The notes under the pieces: generated by a model
The model's input: the letters and a program-made list of their open reading frames with translations, nothing else
What the model was told of the DNA's origin: nothing
Database searches by the model: none
Made by a program: the position numbers and the translations under genes
Shown here: positions 18,386 through 26,934 of the stretch, piece after piece
Position numbering within the stretch: the stretch's first letter is position 1
Layout of the letters: each line of letters opens with the position of its first letter
NCBI GenBank assembly: GCA_023388995.1
Contig: JAEWFD010000006.1
Coordinates: 62,001 to 126,000 of the forward strand
Origin: Bacillota bacterium
GTDB lineage: Bacteria; Bacillota_I; Bacilli_A; Erysipelotrichales; Erysipelotrichaceae
Direction: 5' to 3'
Length of the DNA: 64,000 bases

Positions 18386-19639
18386 TTATTGTGCATTACC
18401 TGGATAGCGGAATTTATGTGCCCTTTTATACTGATACATAGTATCATCAGCAATGCTGAGCAACTCGCTGGCGCTCAACAAATTGTCAGAAGCTACTTCA
18501 ATCACTCCATAGCTGATTCTGCGAGAATAAAAGATATCAATGCTAACATATTGATCAGTCATTTCATGTTGTAAAGAAGCTAGCCGCATTTCAGCTTCAT
18601 GCTTATCCATATTTCGAATCAGCAGCATGAATTCATCTCCGCCGATTCGGCATAATACTGCTTCCGAAGAAAAAGTCCGCAGGATATTTACAATATAGAG
18701 AATATAGCGGTCCCCCTCGGCATGACCGAACCAGTCGTTTACATACTTCACATTATCTATGTCGACAAAACACAAACAAAATGCTTGCTTATCGGTTATC
18801 CAGTCTTGCAGCACTTGCATGCCATATCGTCGATTGGCAATCTGCGTTAATGAATCACGATATGCAAACTCGTTCAGGTTTCGAAGATGTTCTTTTTCAG
18901 CACTGATATCTGTTAATACAAGAGCAAGTGCTTCCCGTCCGTGCCAATTTAGAGGATGTATGGTAACAGAAAAAGATTGTCTCCCTAAAGAATTGGCAAG
19001 CTCTAACTCTGTGGTGAAACTTCGATCTTTATGCTGCATGACTTCAACTTGTGCATTCAACCAAAGCAAAAATTGTTCCTCGTCATCAGGTGTAGTAAGA
19101 ACTTGATCAGAAGAGCGATTAAAAAACAACCATTCATTGGATTTTGTATCCATCACAATAATCCATTGTGAAATCTGGCGCGCAATCAATTCTAATAAGC
19201 TGTTATTTTGAGCGAGTGCCTGCATTTGTTGGTGTTTATTCTCAATTTCATCCAACAGCGCAGCACGCTGCTGCTCCAGTTGCGTCGTCATTGTATTAAA
19301 TGCTTCAGAGAAAGTACCCATGAAATTTACCCGCTGCTGATAATCACCCTGAGCGACTTGCTGCGTTTGCCAGGTTAAATGCCGCAAGGATGCATGCAGT
19401 GCTTTTACAGGTGCAGCAATCTCATTTTCCGGACGAGGAAGCGTATGATAATTTAAGTCACCTCTTGCCAATGCTTTCGCCAAAGCCGTCGTTTCCAAAA
19501 CACACTGGGCAAAGTATTGCATCCCTTTGCCTAAATCCTGAAAATCATCAGACAATCCGGACAGATCCAAAATCGCATTTCCGGGATCATAGATCACAGA
19601 CCGGAGATAATCAAATAGTATTTTTGCATCAGGGTTCAC
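18386..19639 (-). CDS. GGDEF diguanylate cyclase with PAS-like domain
   Basis: Predicted to synthesise cyclic di-GMP. 417 residues: an N-terminal helical region, a HAMP-like coil (about 50-110), a coiled coil, a PAS-like domain (about 140-255) and GGDEF (about 260-410, RIGGDEFMLL). The position of the I-site five residues before GGDEF reads SSEA, so product inhibition through that site is not expected. No membrane helix is seen. The start is GTG at 19639 after AAGGTGGTG. It lies 38 bases after the V4R gene, which suggests an operon in which the V4R protein is the sensor. That link is inferred. Confidence 0.85.
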   Translation of the reverse strand: MNPDAKILFDYLRSVIYDPGNAILDLSGLSDDFQDLGKGMQYFAQCVLETTALAKALARGDLNYHTLPRPENEIAAPVKALHASLRHLTWQTQQVAQGDYQQRVNFMGTFSEAFNTMTTQLEQQRAALLDEIENKHQQMQALAQNNSLLELIARQISQWIIVMDTKSNEWLFFNRSSDQVLTTPDDEEQFLLWLNAQVEVMQHKDRSFTTELELANSLGRQSFSVTIHPLNWHGREALALVLTDISAEKEHLRNLNEFAYRDSLTQIANRRYGMQVLQDWITDKQAFCLCFVDIDNVKYVNDWFGHAEGDRYILYIVNILRTFSSEAVLCRIGGDEFMLLIRNMDKHEAEMRLASLQHEMTDQYVSIDIFYSRRISYGVIEVASDNLLSASELLSIADDTMYQYKRAHKFRYPGNAQ

Positions 19640-19677
19640 AATCTTTCACCACCTTCCCTGTTATGCATCAAATTTTA

Positions 19678-20223
19678 TTATTTTAAGCTAATCCCCTGGA
19701 AGCGGCAAACCCGTGCACCAGTTGCCCAGCAATCAATTTCTTGCAGATCATATTTCTTTCCTGTATAAATCTCAAAAATGCCGCTAAAGAACCCGACATC
19801 AAAATGACAGACAGTTTCATTGGTTACCGGCAAGCCGCTGCACGCTAGATCTTCTCCAACCGTAAGCACGAAATTACCAGTCGCCAGATCACAAGATTCC
19901 ACCCGCAAAACACCAACTTTGAGTATCAGATATTGCTGTTGCAAGTTCGCGAGGAAGGTATTAAAATCAACATTTAAATCGAGCACATTGCGAGCAAATT
20001 CACTGCCTGCCAGATAACCCGCTTTGCGAAAGTACTCGTTGGCCTGTTTCTCTCCGTGAATCTCACTCAGAACATCGAGCAATGCGCTTTGGGCCATTCG
20101 ATGTACCATAACCGGCATATCTTCTCCCAAGTCACCACGCCCTTCTTGGATGCGTGGCTGGCTAAGGCTCTCCCAGGAAAATTTGCTATGTCGCTGGTTC
20201 CTTAAAAATACATTTTCCATCAT
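19678..20223 (-). CDS. V4R-domain protein, probable small-molecule sensor
   Basis: 181 residues. The second half (about 95-178) matches the V4R (4-vinyl reductase) fold seen in BchJ-type proteins and in ligand-binding domains of regulators: GEDLACSGLPV, CHFDVGFFSGIF and the closing Cys-rich CWATGARVCRFQG. The first half contains an AEFAR-type helix (AGSEFARNVL) usual for the domain's N-terminal part. No enzymatic or DNA-binding domain is attached. AAGGAG precedes ATGATG at 20223. It is the first gene of a two-gene unit with a GGDEF protein. Ligand unknown; a role as soluble sensor for the cyclase is inferred. Confidence 0.75.
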   Translation of the reverse strand: MMENVFLRNQRHSKFSWESLSQPRIQEGRGDLGEDMPVMVHRMAQSALLDVLSEIHGEKQANEYFRKAGYLAGSEFARNVLDLNVDFNTFLANLQQQYLILKVGVLRVESCDLATGNFVLTVGEDLACSGLPVTNETVCHFDVGFFSGIFEIYTGKKYDLQEIDCWATGARVCRFQGISLK

Positions 20224-20516
20224 TGTTTCTCCTTATCATAAATATGTCATAGCTAGTAGGATTACTCCTCCAACCCTTCTTAGTATATTATTATACATAT
20301 TGTATAACTTTAGCAAGTTATTCATATATTTCCGCATTTAATTTTTACATATTTCATTAAATGAATTGGATTAATATATTGAATGATAAGCTTTCCCATA
20401 CTATTGCGGATTATATAGATGCTTTATGGAGGATACATTTATTATATTTCATGGGTTGTGATTGCACATACCACATTTCGAGGTATTTATCAGATTTGTT
20501 AATCCATATAAATAAG
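20224..20516. other. AT-rich spacer upstream of the V4R gene
   Basis: About 290 bases between the cupin terminator and the V4R gene. It contains an AT-rich stretch with a reverse-strand TATAAT (20290-20295) and TTGCTA (20311-20316), but the 15-base spacing makes this a weak promoter. I see no gene. Confidence 0.4.
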
Positions 20517-20537
20517 AAAAACAGCCTGCCGGCTGCC
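20517..20537 (-). terminator. Terminator after the cupin gene
   Basis: On the minus strand CAGCC-GGCA-GGCTG is followed by five Ts, directly after the cupin stop codon. Confidence 0.75.
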
Positions 20538-20539
20538 TC

Positions 20540-21151
20540 TTAATATTGTTCCTTCATCGCAATTGCTTTTGTTTCCTGCACAGTTCCAAACGGATGGTGC
20601 GGAGGTGCATATACTGAGCATAGTTTGAGTGCTTTATTTGCGGTATTAATGACATTGTGCCAAATTCCCGCAGGAATAATAATGGCATAGCCTTCCCAAA
20701 CATGCGTCTGGAAATCCAGCCGTTCTTTCTGCTTGCCCATCATCACGACAGCCTGTCCATCTTCCACTGTAATTAATTGATCATGATTGGGATGAATTTC
20801 AATTCCAATCTCGTCGTTCGCAGCAATATTCATCAATGTTACTTGTAGATGCTGCCCGGTCCATAGTGCTTGGCGGTAGTATGGATTTTGCATTGCAACT
20901 TCTTTCAGATTCACAACTAGCTCTTGAGGCCCATAATCTTGCATTCTTGTGGATGGCACAGCTGATGCTGGCATATTCTGCGGCTGCATGGCAGGTTGAT
21001 AATAGGACGGCGCCTGGTTCGGAAGCTCTGGTTGATAAAAAGGAGCTTGTGTATATGGTGGAAGCGGACAGCCTCCACCGGCGCACATCCCTTGATTGGT
21101 CGGCATATTCTGAAAAAACGGATATGGATTTCCTTGTGGGTTTTGAAACAT
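20540..21151 (-). CDS. Cupin protein with Pro/Gln/Tyr-rich N-terminus
   Basis: 203 residues. Residues about 90-195 form a single-domain cupin of the small mannose-6-phosphate-isomerase-like group: LQVTLMNIAAND, EIHPNHDQLITVEDG (likely metal ligands), IIIPAGIWHNVINT and YAPPHHPFGTV. The first 90 residues are low complexity, rich in Pro, Gln, Asn, Tyr and Met, with a CAGGGC patch. Such a tail is reminiscent of surface or spore-coat proteins, but that is speculation. The ATG at 21151 follows AGGAGG and is chosen over the longer frame from 21241. It is monocistronic; substrate unknown. Confidence 0.8.
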   Translation of the reverse strand: MFQNPQGNPYPFFQNMPTNQGMCAGGGCPLPPYTQAPFYQPELPNQAPSYYQPAMQPQNMPASAVPSTRMQDYGPQELVVNLKEVAMQNPYYRQALWTGQHLQVTLMNIAANDEIGIEIHPNHDQLITVEDGQAVVMMGKQKERLDFQTHVWEGYAIIIPAGIWHNVINTANKALKLCSVYAPPHHPFGTVQETKAIAMKEQY

Positions 21152-21278
21152 ACCGTATCCTCCTAGTTCGCTACATGATATCTTATGCCTACCATAAGCA
21201 AATGGCCCGCTATTCGTCTTTCTACTATGAACAAAAGGCAAAGATGTCCATCATTTGGCCTTTTGCAATGTAATTCAG

Positions 21279-22703
21279 TTATAGCTTTTCACCATTAGAG
21301 CGAATTACTTCCTGATACCAGTCGAATGACTTTTTCTTCATTCTTTTTAATGTACCATTGCCATAATCATCCCGATCAACATAGATGAAACCATATCGTT
21401 TGCTCATTTCACCGGTACCGGCGCTTACAAGATCAATACAGCCCCATGATGTATATCCCATAACCTCAACCCCATCTAACGTAATTGCATCCCGTAACGT
21501 TTTCAGATGTTCGCGCATATACGCAATGCGGTAATCATCGATAATTTCTCCCTTTTCGTTGATCTCATCATAAGCACCAAGACCATTCTCAACAATAAAA
21601 AGCGGTTTTTGATAGCGGTCATACAGCGCATTCAAGGTGATTCTCAATCCCAGCGGATCAATTTGCCAGCCCCAGTCACTTGCTTGCAAATATGGATTTT
21701 TTACCGACGCAAAGATATTTCCTGCTGTTTTCGCCAAGAGTTGCTCATCTGTAGTCGCAACTCTGGATGCATAGTAGGAGAAGGAAATGAAATCAACGGT
21801 ATTTTCCTTCAGCAATTCCAAATCTCCTTGCTCAATATTCAATTTTATGCCTAGTTGTTCCATCCGCTTCCATGCATAATTGGGATAAGCTCCGCGCGAT
21901 TGCACATCGATAAAGAAATAGTTATCTCTATCTTTCATCATGGCTTCCCAGACATCATCCGGATTAGGAGTGTATGGATAATAATTGCCGGCGGCCAGCA
22001 TGCAGCCTACTTTATTTTCAGGGTCAACCTCATGGGCAATCTTGGTAGCCAGCGCACTTGCTAGCAGCTCATGGTGAATTGCCTGATACTTGATGGTATT
22101 TGCATCTTCTCCCTCTTCAATGAATAAACCGGCAGCCATAAACGGAGCATGCAGGATCATATTGATTTCATTAAAGGTCAGCCAGTATTTCACCAAGCCT
22201 TTGTAGCGTGTAAATAAAGCTCGGCAAAGACGCTCATAGAAAGTCACCATCTCCCGGCTGCGCCAGGAACCATACTTCTTCGTTAAGTGAATCGGGCAAT
22301 CAAAATGAGTGATTGTTACCAATGGTTCAATACCATATCTCTTGCATTCTTGGAATAACTCCTCATAAAAGCGCAAGCCTTCTTCATTTGGTTCCAGTTC
22401 ATCGCCATTGGGGAAAATTCTTGTCCACCCGATTGACATCCGGTAGGTTTTAAATCCCATCTCCGCAAATAATGCAATATCTTCACGGAAATGCGTGTAC
22501 ATATCAATTGCTTCTTTCGCCGGATAATAATATCCCTCTTCAAACGCAAACATCTTTCTAAGGCCGCGAATTACTTTAAAGCGATCAGGTCCATGAGGAA
22601 CTAAATCAACATTTGCGATCCCGCGTCCTCCTTTGTCATAACCACCTTCGCATTGGTTGGCTGCAGTTGCACCCCCCCATAAAAAGTTTGTTGGAAATGT
22701 CAT
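21279..22703 (-). CDS. 6-phospho-beta-glucosidase (GH1)
   Basis: Hydrolyses phosphorylated beta-glucosides delivered by the adjacent PTS. 474 residues with GH1 hallmarks: N-terminal FPTNFLWGGATAANQCEGG, acid/base glutamate in TFNEIN, nucleophile in VENGLGA, and WGCIDLVS near the end. A strong AAAGGAGG precedes the ATG. It is the last gene of the licR-IIA-IIB-IIC-bgl unit, 18 bases after the IIC stop. Preference for cellobiose-, arbutin- or other beta-glucoside phosphates cannot be told. Confidence 0.9.
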   Translation of the reverse strand: MTFPTNFLWGGATAANQCEGGYDKGGRGIANVDLVPHGPDRFKVIRGLRKMFAFEEGYYYPAKEAIDMYTHFREDIALFAEMGFKTYRMSIGWTRIFPNGDELEPNEEGLRFYEELFQECKRYGIEPLVTITHFDCPIHLTKKYGSWRSREMVTFYERLCRALFTRYKGLVKYWLTFNEINMILHAPFMAAGLFIEEGEDANTIKYQAIHHELLASALATKIAHEVDPENKVGCMLAAGNYYPYTPNPDDVWEAMMKDRDNYFFIDVQSRGAYPNYAWKRMEQLGIKLNIEQGDLELLKENTVDFISFSYYASRVATTDEQLLAKTAGNIFASVKNPYLQASDWGWQIDPLGLRITLNALYDRYQKPLFIVENGLGAYDEINEKGEIIDDYRIAYMREHLKTLRDAITLDGVEVMGYTSWGCIDLVSAGTGEMSKRYGFIYVDRDDYGNGTLKRMKKKSFDWYQEVIRSNGEKL

Positions 22704-22721
22704 ATAATCCTCCTTTTGCTT

Positions 22722-23990
22722 TTAAGCATTGACTTCCGTCTCGTAAGCCTCTTTATCCAGCACTTTAAAGAATGGTAAGTAAATTATATAGCTGATTAGG
22801 ATCGTTAGCAATTGAAAGACAACCCATTGCCAAGCACCGCCGCTTGCAAGGAAGCCGGAAATCATGATTGGAGTCCCTAATGGTGCTGCAATACCAGGCA
22901 GTAACGGAAGCAATCTTGTCGTCATTCCTAAATAGGCAAGCGTTGTGGTAAGCAGCGGAACACAAATAAAGGGAAGTGCCAATCTGAAGTTCATGACAAG
23001 CGGTGTCGCAAAGATAATCGGTTCATTAATACCGCATGCATTTGGAACAACTGCCAGCTTGCCAAGCGTGCGATATTGTGCTGATTTCCCGCGCAGCATA
23101 GCAATCGCAAGGCCTAATGTCTGTCCGGAACCCATTGTTACTGCCTGGGCAAAGAGAGATAAGGTAATGATATTAGGAATTGGCGTATTGGCATTGAATG
23201 CTGCAAGATTTTCTAATCCAAAGGGGGTTAGGATAGGGATCAAAACAGAATATACAATCAATGTTCCATGAATACCAAATAGCCACAATGTATGAGCAAT
23301 AATAACACCTAAGAAGATCGCAAGGAAATTGCCGCCCAATGCTTGCAGAGGAGTCGCAATCATTTTAAAGATCAGGGTGTGGATATCTCCATAGGGAGTT
23401 AGATGAAAGCCAAAGCGAATCGCAAGCATGAGTATCATGATAATCGCACTTGGCACTAACCCCGAGAACGTTTTTTGCACCGTTGGCGGAACACCGGCAG
23501 GCATTTTAATAACCCATCCTTTTACTTGGAATGTTGTATAGATTTTACCCACCACTAATGCAATAATGAAAGCTGTAAACAAACCCCGTGCTCCCATCCA
23601 ACTGACAAGCAATCCATTCATAGTTCCTGCTTCTGACAAACCATACGGAGTTACTATCAAAAATGCCATCAAAGATAATAGTCCGGGAATAACGCCATCA
23701 ATTTCTTGTGATTCCGCATATTTTGACGCAATTAAGAAAACAGCATAAAGTGCCAGTAAATTATTCGTGATTTCATTGGGAATGGATGTAATTGTTTTAA
23801 GTCCGCTGTCAACCAGGAAAGATTGGTACGAAGCAATCGGAATCGCATTGATCAAACTACCTAGCGATCCAACGATAGTGACAGGCAGCAATGACATTAA
23901 TGCGTTAGTAATAGCATTAAAATATTGATTTCTTTGAATTACACCAGCAATCTTTTGCATGCTGTGCTGAAATGTTGTATTATTTCCCAT
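22722..23990 (-). CDS. PTS EIIC, lactose/cellobiose family
   Basis: Membrane transport subunit that carries a beta-glucoside across the membrane while it is phosphorylated. 422 residues, about ten hydrophobic segments, the family start NNTTFQHSMQKIAGVIQRN and the conserved NEPIIFATP loop. The start lies one base after the IIB stop and has its ribosome binding site (AAGGAG) in the IIB coding end, so translation is probably coupled. It works with the separately encoded IIB and IIA subunits. Confidence 0.92.
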   Translation of the reverse strand: MGNNTTFQHSMQKIAGVIQRNQYFNAITNALMSLLPVTIVGSLGSLINAIPIASYQSFLVDSGLKTITSIPNEITNNLLALYAVFLIASKYAESQEIDGVIPGLLSLMAFLIVTPYGLSEAGTMNGLLVSWMGARGLFTAFIIALVVGKIYTTFQVKGWVIKMPAGVPPTVQKTFSGLVPSAIIMILMLAIRFGFHLTPYGDIHTLIFKMIATPLQALGGNFLAIFLGVIIAHTLWLFGIHGTLIVYSVLIPILTPFGLENLAAFNANTPIPNIITLSLFAQAVTMGSGQTLGLAIAMLRGKSAQYRTLGKLAVVPNACGINEPIIFATPLVMNFRLALPFICVPLLTTTLAYLGMTTRLLPLLPGIAAPLGTPIMISGFLASGGAWQWVVFQLLTILISYIIYLPFFKVLDKEAYETEVNA

Positions 23991-23991
23991 A

Positions 23992-24309
23992 TTATTTCTT
24001 CTCCTTAATTAACTGAATTGCTCTGTTCAAGACATTTTTGCCATTCATCATGCCATAGTCCATCATCTGAATCGCTTCTACCGGAATCCCCTTTGGTTGT
24101 AAGTCCCTTTGCAGCGCATCAACCAGATGTGACACTTGCGGCCCTAACAGCAAAACATCATATTCATCAATAATCTTCCGAGCTTTGCTTTCGGATACCG
24201 CATCGATAATGACTTGGATATTTTGCGTCTTTGCACTTTCTTTCATTTTTTCGACCAACATACTGGTAGACATTCCTGCAGCACAGGCTAATAGAATTTT
24301 ATATTCCAT
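23992..24309 (-). CDS. PTS EIIB, lactose/cellobiose family
   Basis: Phosphotransfer subunit. 105 residues with the active cysteine at position 9 in LLACAAGMSTSMLV and the conserved LLGPQVSH segment. It takes phosphate from IIA and passes it to the sugar bound by IIC. It is placed between IIA and IIC in the operon. Confidence 0.92.
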   Translation of the reverse strand: MEYKILLACAAGMSTSMLVEKMKESAKTQNIQVIIDAVSESKARKIIDEYDVLLLGPQVSHLVDALQRDLQPKGIPVEAIQMMDYGMMNGKNVLNRAIQLIKEKK

Positions 24310-24324
24310 TTCTCTGATCTCCTA

Positions 24325-24624
24325 TCACTTTAAGTTTTCAATAATCTCAATTGCCAAATCCCGAACTGTCATAGCATTCATGAGATGGTCCTGGGCATGC
24401 ACCATCAGCAGCGTAATCGCTGTTTTGTTTTCCCCGCGCACCTCTGATTGAATTAGACCCGTTTGTGTTTCATGGGCATGATTGATCTGTTCCGATGCAT
24501 AGTCAAGCAATTCTTTCGATGCGGCAAAGTCTTTTTCTCGTGCTGCTTTGATCGCCATAAGGCTTTTGGTGCGTGCCTCTCCCCCATGCATGATTAACTT
24601 CATAATAATTTGTTCGTATTCCAT
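24325..24624 (-). CDS. PTS EIIA, lactose/cellobiose family
   Basis: 99 residues, an all-helical IIA that forms a trimer in this family. The phosphorylated histidine is His76 in MVHAQDHLM, with the nearby Asp79 as the metal ligand. It receives phosphate from HPr (a candidate HPr is encoded at 38251). A good ribosome binding site precedes the ATG; IIB follows after 15 bases. Confidence 0.92.
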   Translation of the reverse strand: MEYEQIIMKLIMHGGEARTKSLMAIKAAREKDFAASKELLDYASEQINHAHETQTGLIQSEVRGENKTAITLLMVHAQDHLMNAMTVRDLAIEIIENLK

Positions 24625-24639
24625 ATAGCCTCCAATAGT

Positions 24640-26547
24640 TTAGTATTTCATCTTACGCATTACAGAGTTGAATTGGTGAAAGTCTTTCACATTTGTAATT
24701 TGATGCAGCAGTTCTTGGTCAGCGATGATACGCTGCAGCAATTTACTGATTTCACGGTACATAAAGAGGTCTCCTTTGTATATGTTAATCAAGAAAATAA
24801 TGCGAACCTCTTTATCCATGTGCATCATGGATTCTCGTGGAATAATGATGCCTACAGCTTTTTTAATAGCATTCAAAACCATACTGTGCGGTCCTGCAAC
24901 ACCATTTTCATATATGGTAGAAAAATGCTCTTCTCGTTCCATGACTGAGTCCGGAAACGATGGATCAGCATATCCTTCTGCCACCATCTGCTTGCTCATC
25001 AGATGGACCACATCAAGATAATGAGTCGATGATGTCAGCAAGAAAAATTTCTCACTGAAGATATCCAGCACATCTTCTGATTCCGAAATTTCAGAGCTGC
25101 CGCCATAACGCAAGACTAAATAGTCCTTTAAATTCGTAATTTCTTTCTCCGAAACAATCTCATTAATCTGATACACAGGACATACAAGCTGTTTTTTGTC
25201 GATAGCCATTGTTGTCAGAATCAGATCAGGTTTATTGCGGTTAATTTCTTCATAATCAATATCTATGTCATAAGCGATATGCGCTTTTGGAAATGCTTCG
25301 GCAACCTTTTGCCTAAGCAGCATTACATTCCCTCGCCCCAGTTCAGACAAGATCAAAATCCGCCGGAACTGCTGCAAGATTTTTTGCTTGCTGCGATCAA
25401 GATTGCTTGCAAAATGCAATGCTAAATATCCCACTTCATCTCGGGACAAATCGACTTTTTGATCACCCTTCCATAATTCCACAAAGCGCAGTGCAACCAA
25501 AAAGACATTGGCATAACGGCTGCTTACAAATTCAATCAGCGGATTGCGTAAAGAAATCTTGTGGGCAATTCGGGTCAGCAATGGATACATATGCATCAGC
25601 AACGCATGGTTCAGCAGTTCATCGCCGGAGAAATCAGTCATAAATTCAGCATCAATCATGGTGAGAACACGATGAATCTCAGTGTTTAGTACATCGATAT
25701 CTTTCGCTGGTATCGACTCGACTGATGCTTTCCCATGTAGCTGCGAGGCAAGATAAGTAACTTCTATATCAGGAATAGTGACAGCATATGCTGCTGCCAA
25801 GTCGTCAATAATTGTTTGCGCAACAGTATTGAATATTTGAGGCACTTGATGATTCATAATTTTTAGATCACTAATATAATTGTTGTTGCTGACGCGATAT
25901 AGCAACACAGACAAGTGTTCCAGCAACGATTCAAATGTAGCTTTTGTAAAAACCAACCCTGCATTGGCGATTCGTGCTTGTATCTCATCTGCAAAATGAG
26001 ATATATTTCGTTCTTGCACAAAATCAAAATACGGCTGGGTCATGCTGGTATAGCAAGAAGAATTCACAACAAACTTTGCAAATGCCTGGCGCACATCTTT
26101 TTCGCTTCCGGCAATACGGATACCATAGTGCGGCTTGGCTTCCAATTCAAGATTAAGCTGTTTGATAAAGATCCGCAGCATTTCCAAATCGCGTTCAATC
26201 GTATTACGACTTACCAGCAGCAAATCGGCCACCTCCTGTATGGAGATGTAATTGGTACGCTGCAATAGAAAATAAAGCAGCTGCGGTATGCGCAATTTAC
26301 GATTGCCTGTAAATTCATCGAACCCATTATTCACTAGGTAATCTTCATACTTTTTCTGGTCTGTGATATGCAATTCATAGCCTTGCCCGCGGATGGTCTC
26401 AATGCGGAATCCATTTTCTTTCTGTGCTTTGTTTAATTCTCTTACATAAGTGCGTAACGTTCGTTCAGAAACACCAAGTTTATCACTCAGCTCTGATGAT
26501 GATTTCCTTTTTTGTAACTCAAGGTGATTCACCAATACTCGCTTCAT
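24640..26547 (-). CDS. licR: PRD-containing PTS transcriptional activator (LicR/MtlR type)
   Basis: Predicted activator of the downstream PTS operon. 635 residues in the standard order: N-terminal HTH (KSSSELSDKLGVSERTLRTYV), second HTH (about 85-130), two PTS regulation domains (about 190-400), a IIB-like domain (about 410-500) and a C-terminal IIA domain (about 505-630, GPHSMVLNAIKKAV). Phosphorylation by HPr and the operon's IIB normally sets activity in this family. It is the first gene of the unit, with GGGAGG before its ATG. The symbol is by analogy with B. subtilis. Confidence 0.85.
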   Translation of the reverse strand: MKRVLVNHLELQKRKSSSELSDKLGVSERTLRTYVRELNKAQKENGFRIETIRGQGYELHITDQKKYEDYLVNNGFDEFTGNRKLRIPQLLYFLLQRTNYISIQEVADLLLVSRNTIERDLEMLRIFIKQLNLELEAKPHYGIRIAGSEKDVRQAFAKFVVNSSCYTSMTQPYFDFVQERNISHFADEIQARIANAGLVFTKATFESLLEHLSVLLYRVSNNNYISDLKIMNHQVPQIFNTVAQTIIDDLAAAYAVTIPDIEVTYLASQLHGKASVESIPAKDIDVLNTEIHRVLTMIDAEFMTDFSGDELLNHALLMHMYPLLTRIAHKISLRNPLIEFVSSRYANVFLVALRFVELWKGDQKVDLSRDEVGYLALHFASNLDRSKQKILQQFRRILILSELGRGNVMLLRQKVAEAFPKAHIAYDIDIDYEEINRNKPDLILTTMAIDKKQLVCPVYQINEIVSEKEITNLKDYLVLRYGGSSEISESEDVLDIFSEKFFLLTSSTHYLDVVHLMSKQMVAEGYADPSFPDSVMEREEHFSTIYENGVAGPHSMVLNAIKKAVGIIIPRESMMHMDKEVRIIFLINIYKGDLFMYREISKLLQRIIADQELLHQITNVKDFHQFNSVMRKMKY

Positions 26548-26566
26548 TGCTACCTCCCAAAACTGC

Positions 26567-26578
26567 TGATCATGATCA
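26567..26578. promoter_or_regulatory. Perfect 12-base palindrome before licR
   Basis: TGATCATGATCA lies just upstream of the licR ribosome binding site. It could be an operator for autoregulation, or chance. No clear promoter could be assigned upstream. Confidence 0.3.
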
Positions 26579-26748
26579 CAACAATACCTTACCCGGGTTA
26601 CATGTACTATATCAGCACTGCAAACCCAAGTCTATACGTCTTTTTTTCCAACTAATGCGGAAATTGTGGCTATTATCTATCATTTTACTGATACCAGGGT
26701 AACGAATTTTAAACTAGCAGTTTTTATTGCTTTTTTTCCTATCTAAGT
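26579..26748. other. Spacer between divergent licR and the mntP promoter
   Basis: About 170 AT-rich bases. I see no gene and no convincing additional promoter; TATAGT on the minus strand near 26608 with a poor -35 is the best candidate for licR. Confidence 0.35.
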
Positions 26749-26777
26749 TTGACAAATTTCTATACAAATTATATAAT
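26749..26777 (+). promoter_or_regulatory. Consensus sigma-A promoter of mntP
   Basis: TTGACA (26749-26754), a 17-base spacer, TATAAT (26772-26777): a perfect match to the housekeeping consensus. Transcription would start at about 26784, immediately before the riboswitch. Confidence 0.85.
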
Positions 26778-26787
26778 AACGCGGTAT

Positions 26788-26915
26788 CACTCATGAGGGA
26801 GTAGTTAGCGCAATCCCGCGTGGCAAGTCAACATACTGACCCTTGGTCTGGTTTGCCGTAAATAACGAGACTCATGGATAACGCTGTTTGGTGTTATCTA
26901 TGAGTCTTTTCTTTC
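26788..26915 (+). promoter_or_regulatory. yybP-ykoY manganese riboswitch with terminator
   Basis: The sequence between promoter and mntP has the hallmarks of this Mn2+-sensing family: GAGGGAGTAG near the 5' side, CATACTGACCCTTGGTCTGG in the middle and AACGAGACTCATG at the 3' side. P1 pairs CATGAG (26792-26797) with CTCATG (26871-26876). The same 3' strand is part of a terminator stem (26869-26882 with 26893-26906, followed by TTTTCTTT). Mn2+ binding would favour P1 and allow read-through into mntP. Family assignment is from memory of the consensus. Confidence 0.9.
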
Positions 26916-26934
26916 GACAAAGGAGGAACTATTC

